DNA of 36,768 nucleotides from Afipia sp. 64-13 (GTDB lineage Bacteria; Pseudomonadota; Alphaproteobacteria; Rhizobiales; Xanthobacteraceae). Positions 10,790-18,782 of this stretch are shown piece by piece (position 1 is the first letter of the stretch; each line of letters starts with the position of its first letter). The stretch spans positions 38,529 to 75,296 of the forward strand of contig MKUJ01000010.1 in assembly GCA_001897755.1 (NCBI GenBank). Direction: 5' to 3'. A program made the translations under genes and the position numbers. Under the pieces are notes generated by a model, which was given only the letters and a program-made list of their open reading frames with translations, was not told where the DNA came from and searched no databases.

Positions 10790-11544
10790 CCGCGTTGCTC
10801 GAAGTTAAAGGCCTCAAGGTTCAGGTCGAGGAGAATGAGATTCTGCATGGTCTCGACCTCACAGTGAATGAAGGCGAAGTTCACGCCATCATGGGTCCGA
10901 ACGGGTCCGGCAAGTCCACCCTCAGCCACGTCATCGCCGGCAAGCCCGGTTATGAGGTCACAGCCGGCGAAATCCTGTTCAAGGGCGAGAACCTGCTGGA
11001 AATGGAGCCCAACGAGCGCGCCGCCAAGGGCGTGTTCCTCGCGTTCCAGTATCCGGTGGAAATCCCCGGCGTTGCGACCATGACGTTCCTGCGCACGGCG
11101 CTGAACGCGCAGCGTAAGGCGCGTGGCGAGGGCGAGTATTCCACGCCGGACTTTCTCAAGAAGGTGCGTGAAGTCTCGGCGCGTCTCAGCATTCCACAGG
11201 ACATGCTCAAGCGCGGCGTCAATGTCGGTTTCTCCGGCGGCGAGAAGAAACGCAACGAAGTGCTGCAGATGGCGCTATTCGAGCCCAGCCTGTGCATTCT
11301 CGACGAGATGGATTCCGGCCTCGACATCGACGCGCTCCGCATCGCGGCGGATGGCGTCAATTCGCTGCGTTCGAAGGGTCGCGCGATGGTCGTGATCACC
11401 CACTATCAGCGCCTGCTCAACTACATCATTCCGGACTTCGTGCATGTGATGTCGAAGGGCCGCGTGGTGAAAAGCGGCGGCAAGGATCTCGCGCTCGAGC
11501 TCGAGAAGTCGGGCTACGCGCAGTTTGAAGACAAGGCGGCGTAA
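10786..11544 (+). CDS. sufC: Fe-S assembly ATPase SufC
   Basis: ABC-type ATPase of the soluble SufBCD scaffold, 252 aa, with no membrane segment. Walker A is GPNGSGKS(T) at about 38-45, a Q-loop is in FQYPVEIPG near 88, the signature [10 protein letters not shown] is at about 149-158, Walker [12 protein letters not shown] at about 170-180, and the H-loop VITHYQRLL near 204. The Glu-Lys-Lys after the signature Gly-Gly is typical of SufC and separates it from transporter ATPases. ATP hydrolysis drives the rearrangement of SufB and SufD that exposes the cluster-assembly site. It overlaps sufB by 4 nt. Confidence 0.97.
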
Positions 11545-11627
11545 GGCGCATGCGGCGCGTCCGACACCGGATCGCGCTCGCGGCATACGCAGAGACAAAG
11601 TCCGCCAACAAAAGAATGGCTTGATCG

Positions 11628-12947
11628 ATGAATATTGCATTGGCCACATCCAACACCGCGCAGGACGAGCTATTCACGTCCGCGAAGGGACGGTTGCCGG
11701 GCGTGGGACCTGTCGCCACCATGCGCCGGGCCGCATTCGACGATTTCGCGCGTCGCGGCTTGCCTCACCGACGGATCGAGGAGTGGAAATACACCGATCT
11801 GCGCGCGCTGCTGCGCGAGGTCGCGCCGCTGGCGCCGGCCCCGGATCAGGCGGCGCTCGCGCGCGCCGGCGCGGCCGTCAAGGCGCTCGGGATCAATGGA
11901 ACGCAGAAGTTCGTTCTGGTCGACGGCACGTTCGTGCCGCAACTGTCGGACGTGAGCGGGCTGGAGAAGGGCGTCAGCCTTCGCGTCCTGCGTGACGTGC
12001 TCGAGAACAAGGACAACGCCGTTCGCGCCGACCTGCTGCAGACCAGCGTCGCGTCCGACGCGATGATCTCGCTGAACACCGCGCTTGCGACCGACGGCGT
12101 GATGATCGATGTGGCGGACGGCGTTTCGCTGACCAAGCCGCTTCACATCGTTCATGTCGCGACAAGTTCGGACACCTCTGCCGTCACCCGGTCGCTGGTG
12201 AAGATCGGAAAGGGCACCAACGTGACCCTGGTCGAAAGCTTCGCTGCTGCCGAGGGTGCAAAGACCTATCAATCTCACGATTCCATCGTGGTCTGGATCG
12301 GCGACAACGCCGAGGTACAGCACGTCCGTCTGATGGAAGACGCACTCGATGCGGCGAACATCACGACCGCGATCTTCACGCTCGGCGCCAAGACCAGGCT
12401 GAACACGTTCTGCCTCACGCACGGCGCCAGGGTGAGCCGCTATCAGGGCTTCGTGACCTTTAAGGGCGAGGGGTCGGAGCTCACGACCAATGGCGTCAAT
12501 CTGCTCGGCGGCCAGCGTCATGGCGACACCACGTTGCTGGTCGATCATGCCGTGCCCGGCTGTACGAGCCGCGAAACCTTCCGCGCTGCGCTGGATGCGC
12601 GCGCCCATTCGGTATTCCAGGGCCGCATCATCGTGCGTCCCGACGCGCAGCAGACCGACGGCAAGATGATGACGCGCGCATTGCTGCTCTCGGATGAAGC
12701 CGAGGTGGACAACAAGCCCGAGCTGGAAATCTTCGCCGACGATGTGAGCTGCGGTCATGGCGCCACCACCGGCGCGCTGGACGAGGACCTGCTGTTCTAT
12801 CTGCGGGCCCGCGGCCTTCCGGAAAAGGAAGCGCAGGCGCTTCTGATCACGGCGTTTGTCGGCGAGGCGATCGAGTCGATCGTCAACGACGATCTGCGCG
12901 AGTTTGCAGTTGCCACCGCGGAGCGATGGCTGGCGACACGAGGCTGA
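11628..12947 (+). CDS. sufD: Fe-S cluster assembly protein SufD
   Basis: SufB paralogue that pairs with SufB in the SufBC2D complex, 439 aa. The N-terminal motif RRIEEWKYTDLR is near residue 49. A beta-helix core follows, and the SufB/SufD C-terminal signature is present: ELEIFADDVSCGHGATTGA near 364, then DLLFYLRARGL and the EAQALLITAFVGEAI stretch. It lacks the SufB Cys-containing EGCTAP segment, as expected for SufD. The gap from sufC is 83 nt with no obvious terminator, and the gene is 1 nt from sufS, so the operon continues. The ribosome site is weak. Confidence 0.95.
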   Translation: MNIALATSNTAQDELFTSAKGRLPGVGPVATMRRAAFDDFARRGLPHRRIEEWKYTDLRALLREVAPLAPAPDQAALARAGAAVKALGINGTQKFVLVDGTFVPQLSDVSGLEKGVSLRVLRDVLENKDNAVRADLLQTSVASDAMISLNTALATDGVMIDVADGVSLTKPLHIVHVATSSDTSAVTRSLVKIGKGTNVTLVESFAAAEGAKTYQSHDSIVVWIGDNAEVQHVRLMEDALDAANITTAIFTLGAKTRLNTFCLTHGARVSRYQGFVTFKGEGSELTTNGVNLLGGQRHGDTTLLVDHAVPGCTSRETFRAALDARAHSVFQGRIIVRPDAQQTDGKMMTRALLLSDEAEVDNKPELEIFADDVSCGHGATTGALDEDLLFYLRARGLPEKEAQALLITAFVGEAIESIVNDDLREFAVATAERWLATRG

Positions 12948-12948
12948 C

Positions 12949-14190
12949 ATGCATCCCGCGGTCGCCAACGGTACCTATGACGTCGACAGGGTTCGCGCCG
13001 ACTTTCCTGCGCTCGCGCTCAAGGTCTATGGCAAGCCGCTGGTGTATCTGGACAACGCGGCGTCGGCGCAGAAGCCGAACGCCGTGCTCGACCGGATGAC
13101 GCAGGCCTACAAGAGCGAATACGCCAACGTCCATCGCGGGCTGCATTATCTCGCCAATGCCGCGACCGACGCCTATGAAGGCGGACGTACGCGCGTAGCC
13201 CAATTCATCAACGCGAAGCGCACCGAGGAGATCATCTTCACGCGCAACGCGACCGAGGCGATCAATCTGGTCGCCTCGTCATGGGGCGAGCCCAATCTGA
13301 AAGAGGGCGACGAGATCGTCCTCTCGATCATGGAGCACCACTCCAATATCGTGCCGTGGCATTTCCTGCGCGAGCGCCATGGCGTGGTGATCAAATGGGC
13401 GCCGATCGATGACGAAGGCAATTTCCTGATCGACGAGTTCGAGAAGCTGCTGACGCCGAAAACGAAGCTGGTCGCGATCACGCAGATGTCGAATGCGCTC
13501 GGCACCATCGTCCCGGTCAAGGACGTGGTTAAGATCGCGCATGGACGCGGCATTCCGGTGCTGGTGGATGGCAGCCAGGGTGCGGTGCATCTGACTGTCG
13601 ACGTGCAGGACATCGACTGCGATTTCTACGTCTTCACCGGCCACAAGGTTTACGGGCCGACCGGCATCGGCGTCCTGTATGCGAAGTACGATCATCTGGT
13701 CGCGATGCGCCCTTACAATGGCGGCGGTGAGATGATCCGCGAAGTTGCGCGAGACTGGGTGACTTATGGCGATCCGCCGCACAAGTTCGAGGCCGGAACG
13801 CCGGCGATCGTGGAATCGATCGGCCTTGGCGCCGCGATCGACTATGTCAATTCGATCGGTAAGGACCGCATCGCACGGCACGAGCATGATCTTTTGACCT
13901 ACGCAACCGATCGTTTGCGCGAGATCAATTCGCTGCGCATCATTGGCAACGCGCAGGGTAAGGGGCCGGTGATCTCATTCGAGATGAAGGGTGCTCATCC
14001 GCACGATATCGCAACCGTGATCGACCGGGCCGGGATTGCGGTGCGGGCCGGCACCCATTGTGTCATGCCGCTTTTGGAACGATTCAACGTCACTGCGACC
14101 TGCCGCGCATCCTTTGGAATGTATAATACGCGCGCGGAAGTCGACCAGTTCGCGGAAGCGCTGATCAAGGCGCGGGAGCTTTTCTCATGA
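12949..14190 (+). CDS. sufS: Cysteine desulfurase SufS
   Basis: Group II PLP-dependent cysteine desulfurase, 413 aa, the sulfur donor to SufBCD. The N-terminal LVYLDNAASAQKP, His130-His131 in IMEHHSNIVPW, PLP Lys233 in FTGHKVYGPTG and reactive Cys371 in RAGTHCVMPL are all in place. The Cys is in the short-loop form of SufS, which usually needs SufE or SufU to accept sulfur; neither is encoded here. The start one base after the sufD stop is chosen because earlier in-frame codons overlap sufD and carry no family similarity. It overlaps sufT by 4 nt (ATGA). Confidence 0.96.
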   Translation: MHPAVANGTYDVDRVRADFPALALKVYGKPLVYLDNAASAQKPNAVLDRMTQAYKSEYANVHRGLHYLANAATDAYEGGRTRVAQFINAKRTEEIIFTRNATEAINLVASSWGEPNLKEGDEIVLSIMEHHSNIVPWHFLRERHGVVIKWAPIDDEGNFLIDEFEKLLTPKTKLVAITQMSNALGTIVPVKDVVKIAHGRGIPVLVDGSQGAVHLTVDVQDIDCDFYVFTGHKVYGPTGIGVLYAKYDHLVAMRPYNGGGEMIREVARDWVTYGDPPHKFEAGTPAIVESIGLGAAIDYVNSIGKDRIARHEHDLLTYATDRLREINSLRIIGNAQGKGPVISFEMKGAHPHDIATVIDRAGIAVRAGTHCVMPLLERFNVTATCRASFGMYNTRAEVDQFAEALIKARELFS

Positions 14191-14585
14191 GTGACACCAC
14201 GCATTCCGAACCGGCTGCGGCCGAGGCGACGCCGATCCCCAACAAGGTCGATACGCAGTCCGCGCTGCCGCCCGAGGAAACCGAACGCCTTGGCGGGGAT
14301 ATCGTCGCGGCGCTGAAGACGGCCTATGATCCGGAAATCCCGGCGGATATCTACGAGCTCGGCCTGATCTACAAGGTCGATATCAAGGACGACCGGGCGG
14401 TGACCGTCGACATGACGTTGACCACGCCGAATTGTCCTGCGGCGGGCGAGTTGCCGACCATGGTCGAGAACGCGGTGGCGAGTGTAGCGGGCGTCGGCCC
14501 AGTCAGTGTGAACGTGGTATGGGAGCCGATCTGGACTCCGGACCGCATGTCGGATGAAGCGCGTCTCGTTCTGAACATGTGGTGA
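14187..14585 (+). CDS. sufT: SufT, MIP18/DUF59 Fe-S maturation factor
   Basis: A 132-aa protein of the MIP18 (DUF59, PaaD-like) family, found at the end of many suf operons and needed for maturation of some Fe-S proteins. A variable acidic/Ala-rich stretch (1-35) precedes the domain. DPEIPADIYELGLIY (about 48-62) and TLTTPNCPAAGELP with conserved Cys83 are the hallmark segments. The end, EPIWTPDRMSDEARLVLNMW, is the usual family terminus. The start overlaps the sufS stop, so it is translationally coupled. A strong hairpin terminator follows 46 nt after its stop. Confidence 0.93.
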   Translation: MSDTTHSEPAAAEATPIPNKVDTQSALPPEETERLGGDIVAALKTAYDPEIPADIYELGLIYKVDIKDDRAVTVDMTLTTPNCPAAGELPTMVENAVASVAGVGPVSVNVVWEPIWTPDRMSDEARLVLNMW

Positions 14586-14631
14586 CGGACTTCGGCGGAG
14601 CTCGCCCGGCGATCTTCCGGACGCAAATCAC

Positions 14632-14669
14632 ACAAGCCTGATTCAGCATTCCTGAATCAGGCTTGTTGT
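14632..14669. terminator. Strong terminator between sufT and the DsrE-like gene
   Basis: Bases 14632-14646 are an exact reverse complement of 14652-14666, a perfect 15-bp stem with a 5-nt loop (CATTC). TGTTTC follows on the plus strand, and T-rich sequence also follows on the minus strand. It lies between convergent genes and should end transcription from both sides, closing the main suf transcript after sufT. Confidence 0.85.
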
Positions 14670-14699
14670 TTCATGACGGCGCGCTCTCGGAGCGGTCGA

Positions 14700-15230
14700 T
14701 CAGTTCGACTTCTTCAACTCCGGATGGTCGATGTAGCGAACATTGGCCGGAGAATACGGGGTCGGATTGATGTAGCGGAATCCCTTCGATTGCAGATAGG
14801 CGATCTCGGGGAAACCAGCGGGCACGACCGTGACGAAACCGTGGAAGTCGTCGGCCTTGAAACCCGCTGCGCGCAGCGCGTTATGGCACATCCGGAATTC
14901 CACGCCGGCGTCGGCCAGTTCCTTCATCTTGTCCATGATGCCCTGGTACTTCGTGTAGTTCTCCTTGGCGAACGCGCGCAGTTCGGGCCCGTGAGTGACC
15001 ACGACCATCTTGCCCTTCAGTGGCTTCATCGTGTTCTTGACGAAGGCGTAGAGCAGATTGAGGTCCTCGGGCTTGGTGTAGTTCGCATCGAACACGGCAT
15101 CGATCACCGGATATTCGTGCAGGTCAGCCTTAGAGGTGCCGTAGGGCGAGAAGTCATCATTGGCTTTCGCGGCCGAGATGGTACCGGCAAGCATCAAGGC
15201 CGCGGCGATGGTCAGGATGTATCGTTTCAT
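14700..15230 (-). CDS. Exported DsrE-like protein
   Basis: A 176-aa DsrE/DsrF/TusD-fold protein with an N-terminal signal peptide: KR, a hydrophobic stretch 5-20 and an AKA|ND cleavage site near residue 23. It should therefore be periplasmic. The DsrE core is at about 40-150: AVFDANYTKPEDLNLLYAF, KMVVVTHGPELRAF and FRMCHNALRAAGF. Cys115 is the only cysteine and sits where DsrE-type sulfur carriers hold theirs. Relatives act in sulfur relay or bind small thiols, but the role of exported single-domain versions is unsettled. It lies on the opposite strand between sufT and sufA. It does not share their promoter, so a direct part in Suf assembly is only a guess. Confidence 0.85.
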   Translation of the reverse strand: MKRYILTIAAALMLAGTISAAKANDDFSPYGTSKADLHEYPVIDAVFDANYTKPEDLNLLYAFVKNTMKPLKGKMVVVTHGPELRAFAKENYTKYQGIMDKMKELADAGVEFRMCHNALRAAGFKADDFHGFVTVVPAGFPEIAYLQSKGFRYINPTPYSPANVRYIDHPELKKSN

Positions 15231-15320
15231 CAGTGGCTTTCCTCAGCAAAAATGCAAAGGACGACAATTCCGGGCCAAGGCCAAGCGTTGAAACGTCGCG
15301 GCTGGTTAATTTGCAACATT

Positions 15321-15348
15321 TTGGTTTTGTTTGGTTATTTTCTAGAAT
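15321..15348 (+). promoter_or_regulatory. Candidate promoter of sufA
   Basis: In an AT-rich patch, TTGGTT (15321-15326) and TAGAAT (15343-15348) are 16 nt apart, a possible -35/-10 pair about 115 nt before the sufA start. The -10 overlaps a TTCTAGAA palindrome (15340-15347) that could be an operator half-site. sufA needs its own promoter because the divergent DsrE-like gene and a terminator cut it off from the main suf operon. Confidence 0.3.
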
Positions 15349-15471
15349 GAAGTTCCGTCAAAAGAGGCCGTTTTGGCATGGTCGCGACGGTTTCGTCCCT
15401 TCACATCCGGCAAATCAGGATTAAGTTGGCGGAGTGTCGGGAGTCGAGCCCGGCATAAGGAGATGACCAGG

Positions 15472-15843
15472 ATGGCCAGTGTTCGCCCCCGCCCGCAGGT
15501 GATGCGACTTACCGAGGCTGCGGCTCATCGCGTTCGCGAACTGACGGCGCGCGCCGATTCGGAGATCGTCGGCCTGCGGGTCGGCATCAAGAAGGGTGGC
15601 TGCGCCGGAATGGAATACACCGTCGAATACGCGCGCGATATCCAGCCAACCGATGAGGTGGTGGAGGACAAGGGCGTCAAGGTGCTGGTCGATCCGCAGG
15701 CCGTGCTGTTTCTGCTCGGCACCGAGATGGACTTCAAGGTCGACAGGATGTCGGCTCAGTTCGTGTTCAACAATCCGAACCAGACCAGCTCATGCGGCTG
15801 CGGCGAATCGGTTGAGCTGGCGCCTGCGAAGATCGACGGCTGA
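15472..15843 (+). CDS. sufA: A-type Fe-S carrier SufA/IscA
   Basis: A 123-aa A-type carrier that receives clusters from SufBCD and passes them to target proteins. The three ligand cysteines are present: Cys44 in KKGGCAGMEY and Cys108 and Cys110 in SSCGCGES. Two close ATGs exist at 15463 and 15472. The ribosome site AAGGAG (15457-15462) touches the first but is 9 nt from the second, so 15472 is preferred. The gene belongs with the suf set by function but is cut off from it by the inverted DsrE-like gene. Confidence 0.94.
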   Translation: MASVRPRPQVMRLTEAAAHRVRELTARADSEIVGLRVGIKKGGCAGMEYTVEYARDIQPTDEVVEDKGVKVLVDPQAVLFLLGTEMDFKVDRMSAQFVFNNPNQTSSCGCGESVELAPAKIDG

Positions 15844-15882
15844 TCCGGGGATTTCGACACGGACGATGTGCTGCTGGATCGG

Positions 15883-16950
15883 TCAGGCGACGTGAATCTG
15901 ACTGTTGGGGACGAATTCGGGGTCGACCTCACAGATCACGCGGTTGCGGCCATTGCGTTTTGCCGCATAGAGACAGGCGTCGGCGCGATCAATCAGAGAG
16001 TGGGCGCTATCGCCGGGCTGGAGCATGGAGACTCCAGCGGAAATCGTGACGCGCCCTAGAATTTCGCCGGTCGATTTCTTCTTGAGCTGCTTGGACATCA
16101 CCGAGCGCCGGACATTGTCGGCGACCGTCAGGGCCTGACGGAGCGCGGTGTTCGGTAAGATGACGGCGAACTCCTCGCCGCCGTAACGGGCGGTGATGTC
16201 CTGTCCTTTGACGCTGTGTTTCAACGCCATGGCGACCAGGCGAAGGACCTGATCGCCGGTCAAGTGTCCGAAATTGTCGTTGAACGACTTGAAGTGATCG
16301 ATATCGATCATCAGCAAGGATAGCGGCTGGCCATTTTCTCTGGTGTGCTCGACGGCGGTTTCGATGGCGCGGTCGAAGGATTTTCGATTGCCGAGTCCGG
16401 TCAGCGGATCGGTCAGGCTTTCGGCGCGAATGGCTTCGAGGTTCTGCTGGAGATTGCCGATTTCCTGCCGCGATCGCGTCAGCCGCTGCTCCAGGACCTT
16501 GTTGGTTTCGCGCATCTCGTGCGTCGAGGTCAGCAGCATCTCAACGACCGATCTCACCTGCTCGAGACTTTTCGCAGCAACGAGCTTTTGTGATGCGCCT
16601 TCGAGATTGTTGCCGAAATTCGCCGAGATGCCGAGCACATCGGTGATGAGGACCATCACATCGTCGATCTCGTGGATGACGCAGGAGCCGACCTTGTCGA
16701 TCCGCTCCGAGGCCTTGAATTGCGAAAGGTAAGTTTCGTAGATCTGATCGAGATCCGCTTCGCTCAACTGTCCGTTGCGCGACAGCGTTTCGTTGATGAT
16801 CTTGTTGAGGGCAGGATTGTATCCGGTCGCGTAGACGTACCAGATCTCGTAATTCCGCGGGACTGCCGTCTGCCGCAGGGCCTTGATCTGGCCCAGCGCG
16901 ACTTCGGCGAACGCCATGGTGCGCTCATGCTCGTCCAGCGATCCGGTCAC
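15883..16950 (-). CDS. GGDEF diguanylate cyclase
   Basis: Makes the second messenger cyclic di-GMP from two GTP. From the GTG start chosen here it is 355 aa with no membrane segment. An N-terminal helical domain (1-150) contains RNYEIWYVYATGYNPALN, a sensory region seen in many Bradyrhizobium-type cyclases. A coiled stretch (about 145-175) follows, then a GGDEF domain (about 178-345) with DPLTGLGNRKSFD, the metal Asp in MIDIDHFKSFND and an intact GGEEF at 257-261. The product-inhibition site, usually RxxD, reads KGQD at 248-251. The GTG at 16950 has AGGGA at a good distance. The first ATG of the open frame (17061) sits in the loop of a hairpin and leads through unlikely sequence, so I reject it. 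Confidence 0.88.
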   Translation of the reverse strand: MTGSLDEHERTMAFAEVALGQIKALRQTAVPRNYEIWYVYATGYNPALNKIINETLSRNGQLSEADLDQIYETYLSQFKASERIDKVGSCVIHEIDDVMVLITDVLGISANFGNNLEGASQKLVAAKSLEQVRSVVEMLLTSTHEMRETNKVLEQRLTRSRQEIGNLQQNLEAIRAESLTDPLTGLGNRKSFDRAIETAVEHTRENGQPLSLLMIDIDHFKSFNDNFGHLTGDQVLRLVAMALKHSVKGQDITARYGGEEFAVILPNTALRQALTVADNVRRSVMSKQLKKKSTGEILGRVTISAGVSMLQPGDSAHSLIDRADACLYAAKRNGRNRVICEVDPEFVPNSQIHVA

Positions 16951-17047
16951 GTTCAGCGTCCCTGAAAGCCGGATTCTGCCGGCTCGCCCATAATAAAAAG
17001 TTCCAAAATACGGGGGAACGCTAAGGGAGGAGGATGAAGGACGGGTA

Positions 17048-17071
17048 AACGCGCGAGACATCTCGCGCGTT
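17048..17071. terminator. Perfect GC-rich inverted repeat downstream of the DEAD-box helicase
   Basis: AACGCGCGAGA (17048-17058) pairs with TCTCGCGCGTT (17061-17071) around a 2-nt centre. In RNA this would be about a 9-bp stem with a 6-nt loop. On the minus strand it begins 11 nt after the helicase stop and is followed by TTTACCC, so it may terminate the helicase transcript before the diguanylate cyclase gene. The U-tract is short. Confidence 0.55.
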
Positions 17072-17081
17072 ACAGGTAGCG

Positions 17082-18500
17082 TCAGTTTCGCGCGCGGACA
17101 GGGCGCAGCAGAAATGCCGGCAGATGCGAATGATCGGCGGGCTCCGCATGTTGCTCATGCGAAGCCGCGACCGCGGCTGCGGGAATGCGGCCGATCGACG
17201 GAGGCTGGATGGCTGCGATTTGCGAAGACACGGGCGTGCTTTGCGTGGACGTGCCTTGCTTGGATTTGCCGCGGCCCCCGCGGGTGCGTTGCCGCTCGCG
17301 ACGGGGACGGCGTTGTTCCGGCCCGGCATCAGCGGTTTCTTCAAGCTGTTCAGCGGGTTGAAGCGCGGGAGAGACGGCGGGCCCCTCTGCGCGCGGAATC
17401 GGTTGACCAATCAGCTTTTCAATCGCCAGGACCGACTTCTGATCGGCGGGCGAGACGATCGTCATTGCGGTGCCGAGCCGCCCGGCGCGGCCAGTACGAC
17501 CGATACGGTGAACGTAGTCGTCGGGATGGTGCGGGACGTCGAAGTTGAAGACGTGGCTGACTTCCGGGATGTCGAGGCCGCGGGCGGCCACGTCAGAGGC
17601 GACCAGCAGCGGCAGTTCGCCCTTGCGGAATTGCTCCAGCGAGGCCATGCGCGCCGACTGGTCCATATCGCCATGCAATGCGCCGACGCTGAAGCCGTGC
17701 TTCTGCAGCGACTTGTAAACAATCGCGACGTCACGCTTGCGGTTGCAGAAGATGATCGCGTTCTGCAGGTCCTTGGCATCGCGCAGGAGTTGGCGCAGCA
17801 CCTCGCGCTTTTCGTGCGCCTCGCGGCCGACGGACACTTGTGATTGCGTCACGGTCACGGCGGTGGAGGCCGGCTTGGAAACCTCGACCTTCACCGGATT
17901 GTGCAGGAAGGTCTCGGTAATGCGACGGATTTCATTCGGCATCGTCGCGGTGAAGAACAGCGTCTGCCGGGTGAACGGCACCAGTTTGCAGATGCGCTCG
18001 ATATCCGGAATGAAGCCCATGTCGAGCATGCGGTCGGCTTCGTCGATCACCAGCACCTCGATGCCGGTCAGCAGGAGCTTGCCGCGTTCGGTGTGATCGA
18101 GCAGGCGGCCGGGGGTTGCGATCAGCACGTCGACGCCTCGCGACAGTTTCATGTCCTGATCGCCGAACGACACGCCGCCGATCAGCAGCGCCACGTTGAG
18201 CTTCTGGCCGGCGCCGTAGCGATCGAAGTTCTCTTTCACCTGCGCCGCGAGTTCGCGCGTCGGCTCGAGGATCAGCGTGCGCGGCATCAAAGCGCGCGCG
18301 CGGCCCTTTTCGAGCAATGTGATCATGGGAAGGGTGAACGCGGCCGTCTTGCCGGTGCCGGTCTGGGCAATGCCGAGAACATCGCGGCGGGCGAGAACGT
18401 GGGGGATGGCCTGTTCTTGAATGGGGGTCGGGGTGGTGTAGCCAGTCGCCGCCACGGCAGCGAGCACCTTGTCGGACAAGCCGAGATTGGAAAAGGACAT
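17082..18500 (-). CDS. rhlE: DEAD-box RNA helicase, RhlE type
   Basis: ATP-dependent RNA-unwinding protein, 472 aa. The order is Q motif (GYTTPTPIQEQAIP, 20-33), motif I AQTGTGKT (45-52), Ia PTRELAAQ, motif II DEAD (153-156), motif III as TAT (184-186) instead of the usual SAT, then the second RecA domain with DVAARGLDIP and HRIGRTGR (about 310-345). Residues from about 390 on are a basic, low-complexity tail (RRPRRERQRTRGGRGK), probably an RNA-binding extension. Such helicases act in ribosome assembly, RNA decay and cold adaptation. The start is a standard ATG with GGCTCA upstream and no strong ribosome site. It is divergent from the FAD monooxygenase across 282 nt. Confidence 0.93.
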   Translation of the reverse strand: MSFSNLGLSDKVLAAVAATGYTTPTPIQEQAIPHVLARRDVLGIAQTGTGKTAAFTLPMITLLEKGRARALMPRTLILEPTRELAAQVKENFDRYGAGQKLNVALLIGGVSFGDQDMKLSRGVDVLIATPGRLLDHTERGKLLLTGIEVLVIDEADRMLDMGFIPDIERICKLVPFTRQTLFFTATMPNEIRRITETFLHNPVKVEVSKPASTAVTVTQSQVSVGREAHEKREVLRQLLRDAKDLQNAIIFCNRKRDVAIVYKSLQKHGFSVGALHGDMDQSARMASLEQFRKGELPLLVASDVAARGLDIPEVSHVFNFDVPHHPDDYVHRIGRTGRAGRLGTAMTIVSPADQKSVLAIEKLIGQPIPRAEGPAVSPALQPAEQLEETADAGPEQRRPRRERQRTRGGRGKSKQGTSTQSTPVSSQIAAIQPPSIGRIPAAAVAASHEQHAEPADHSHLPAFLLRPVRARN

Positions 18501-18782
18501 TGAGCCTCTAGACGAGAGTGCCGTTCGGACGTCCCGGAAAACAACTGCTGCGCTCAGCCCCGGAACGGCAAGCTTATATGCACGGGGATGGTCAAATCGC
18601 AGGCAAGCGGCTGATCAGATGGTCGCGTTTCGACTCTGGCCGCGTGGCCGGAACATAATTCCGATTTGCCCAAAGTCAACGAATTTGCGAGAAAAAATGC
18701 CTGAAAGGCTTAATATCACTGGCTTTTCAGGTGCATCGCGGCGTTTGTCGAGAACCCGCTTCGACCCAGTCTGGAGGTTCCG

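Noticed and set aside
15842-15880. GATCC/GGATC pair between sufA and the diguanylate cyclase
   Set aside because: Five-base arms with a long loop are not a plausible terminator.
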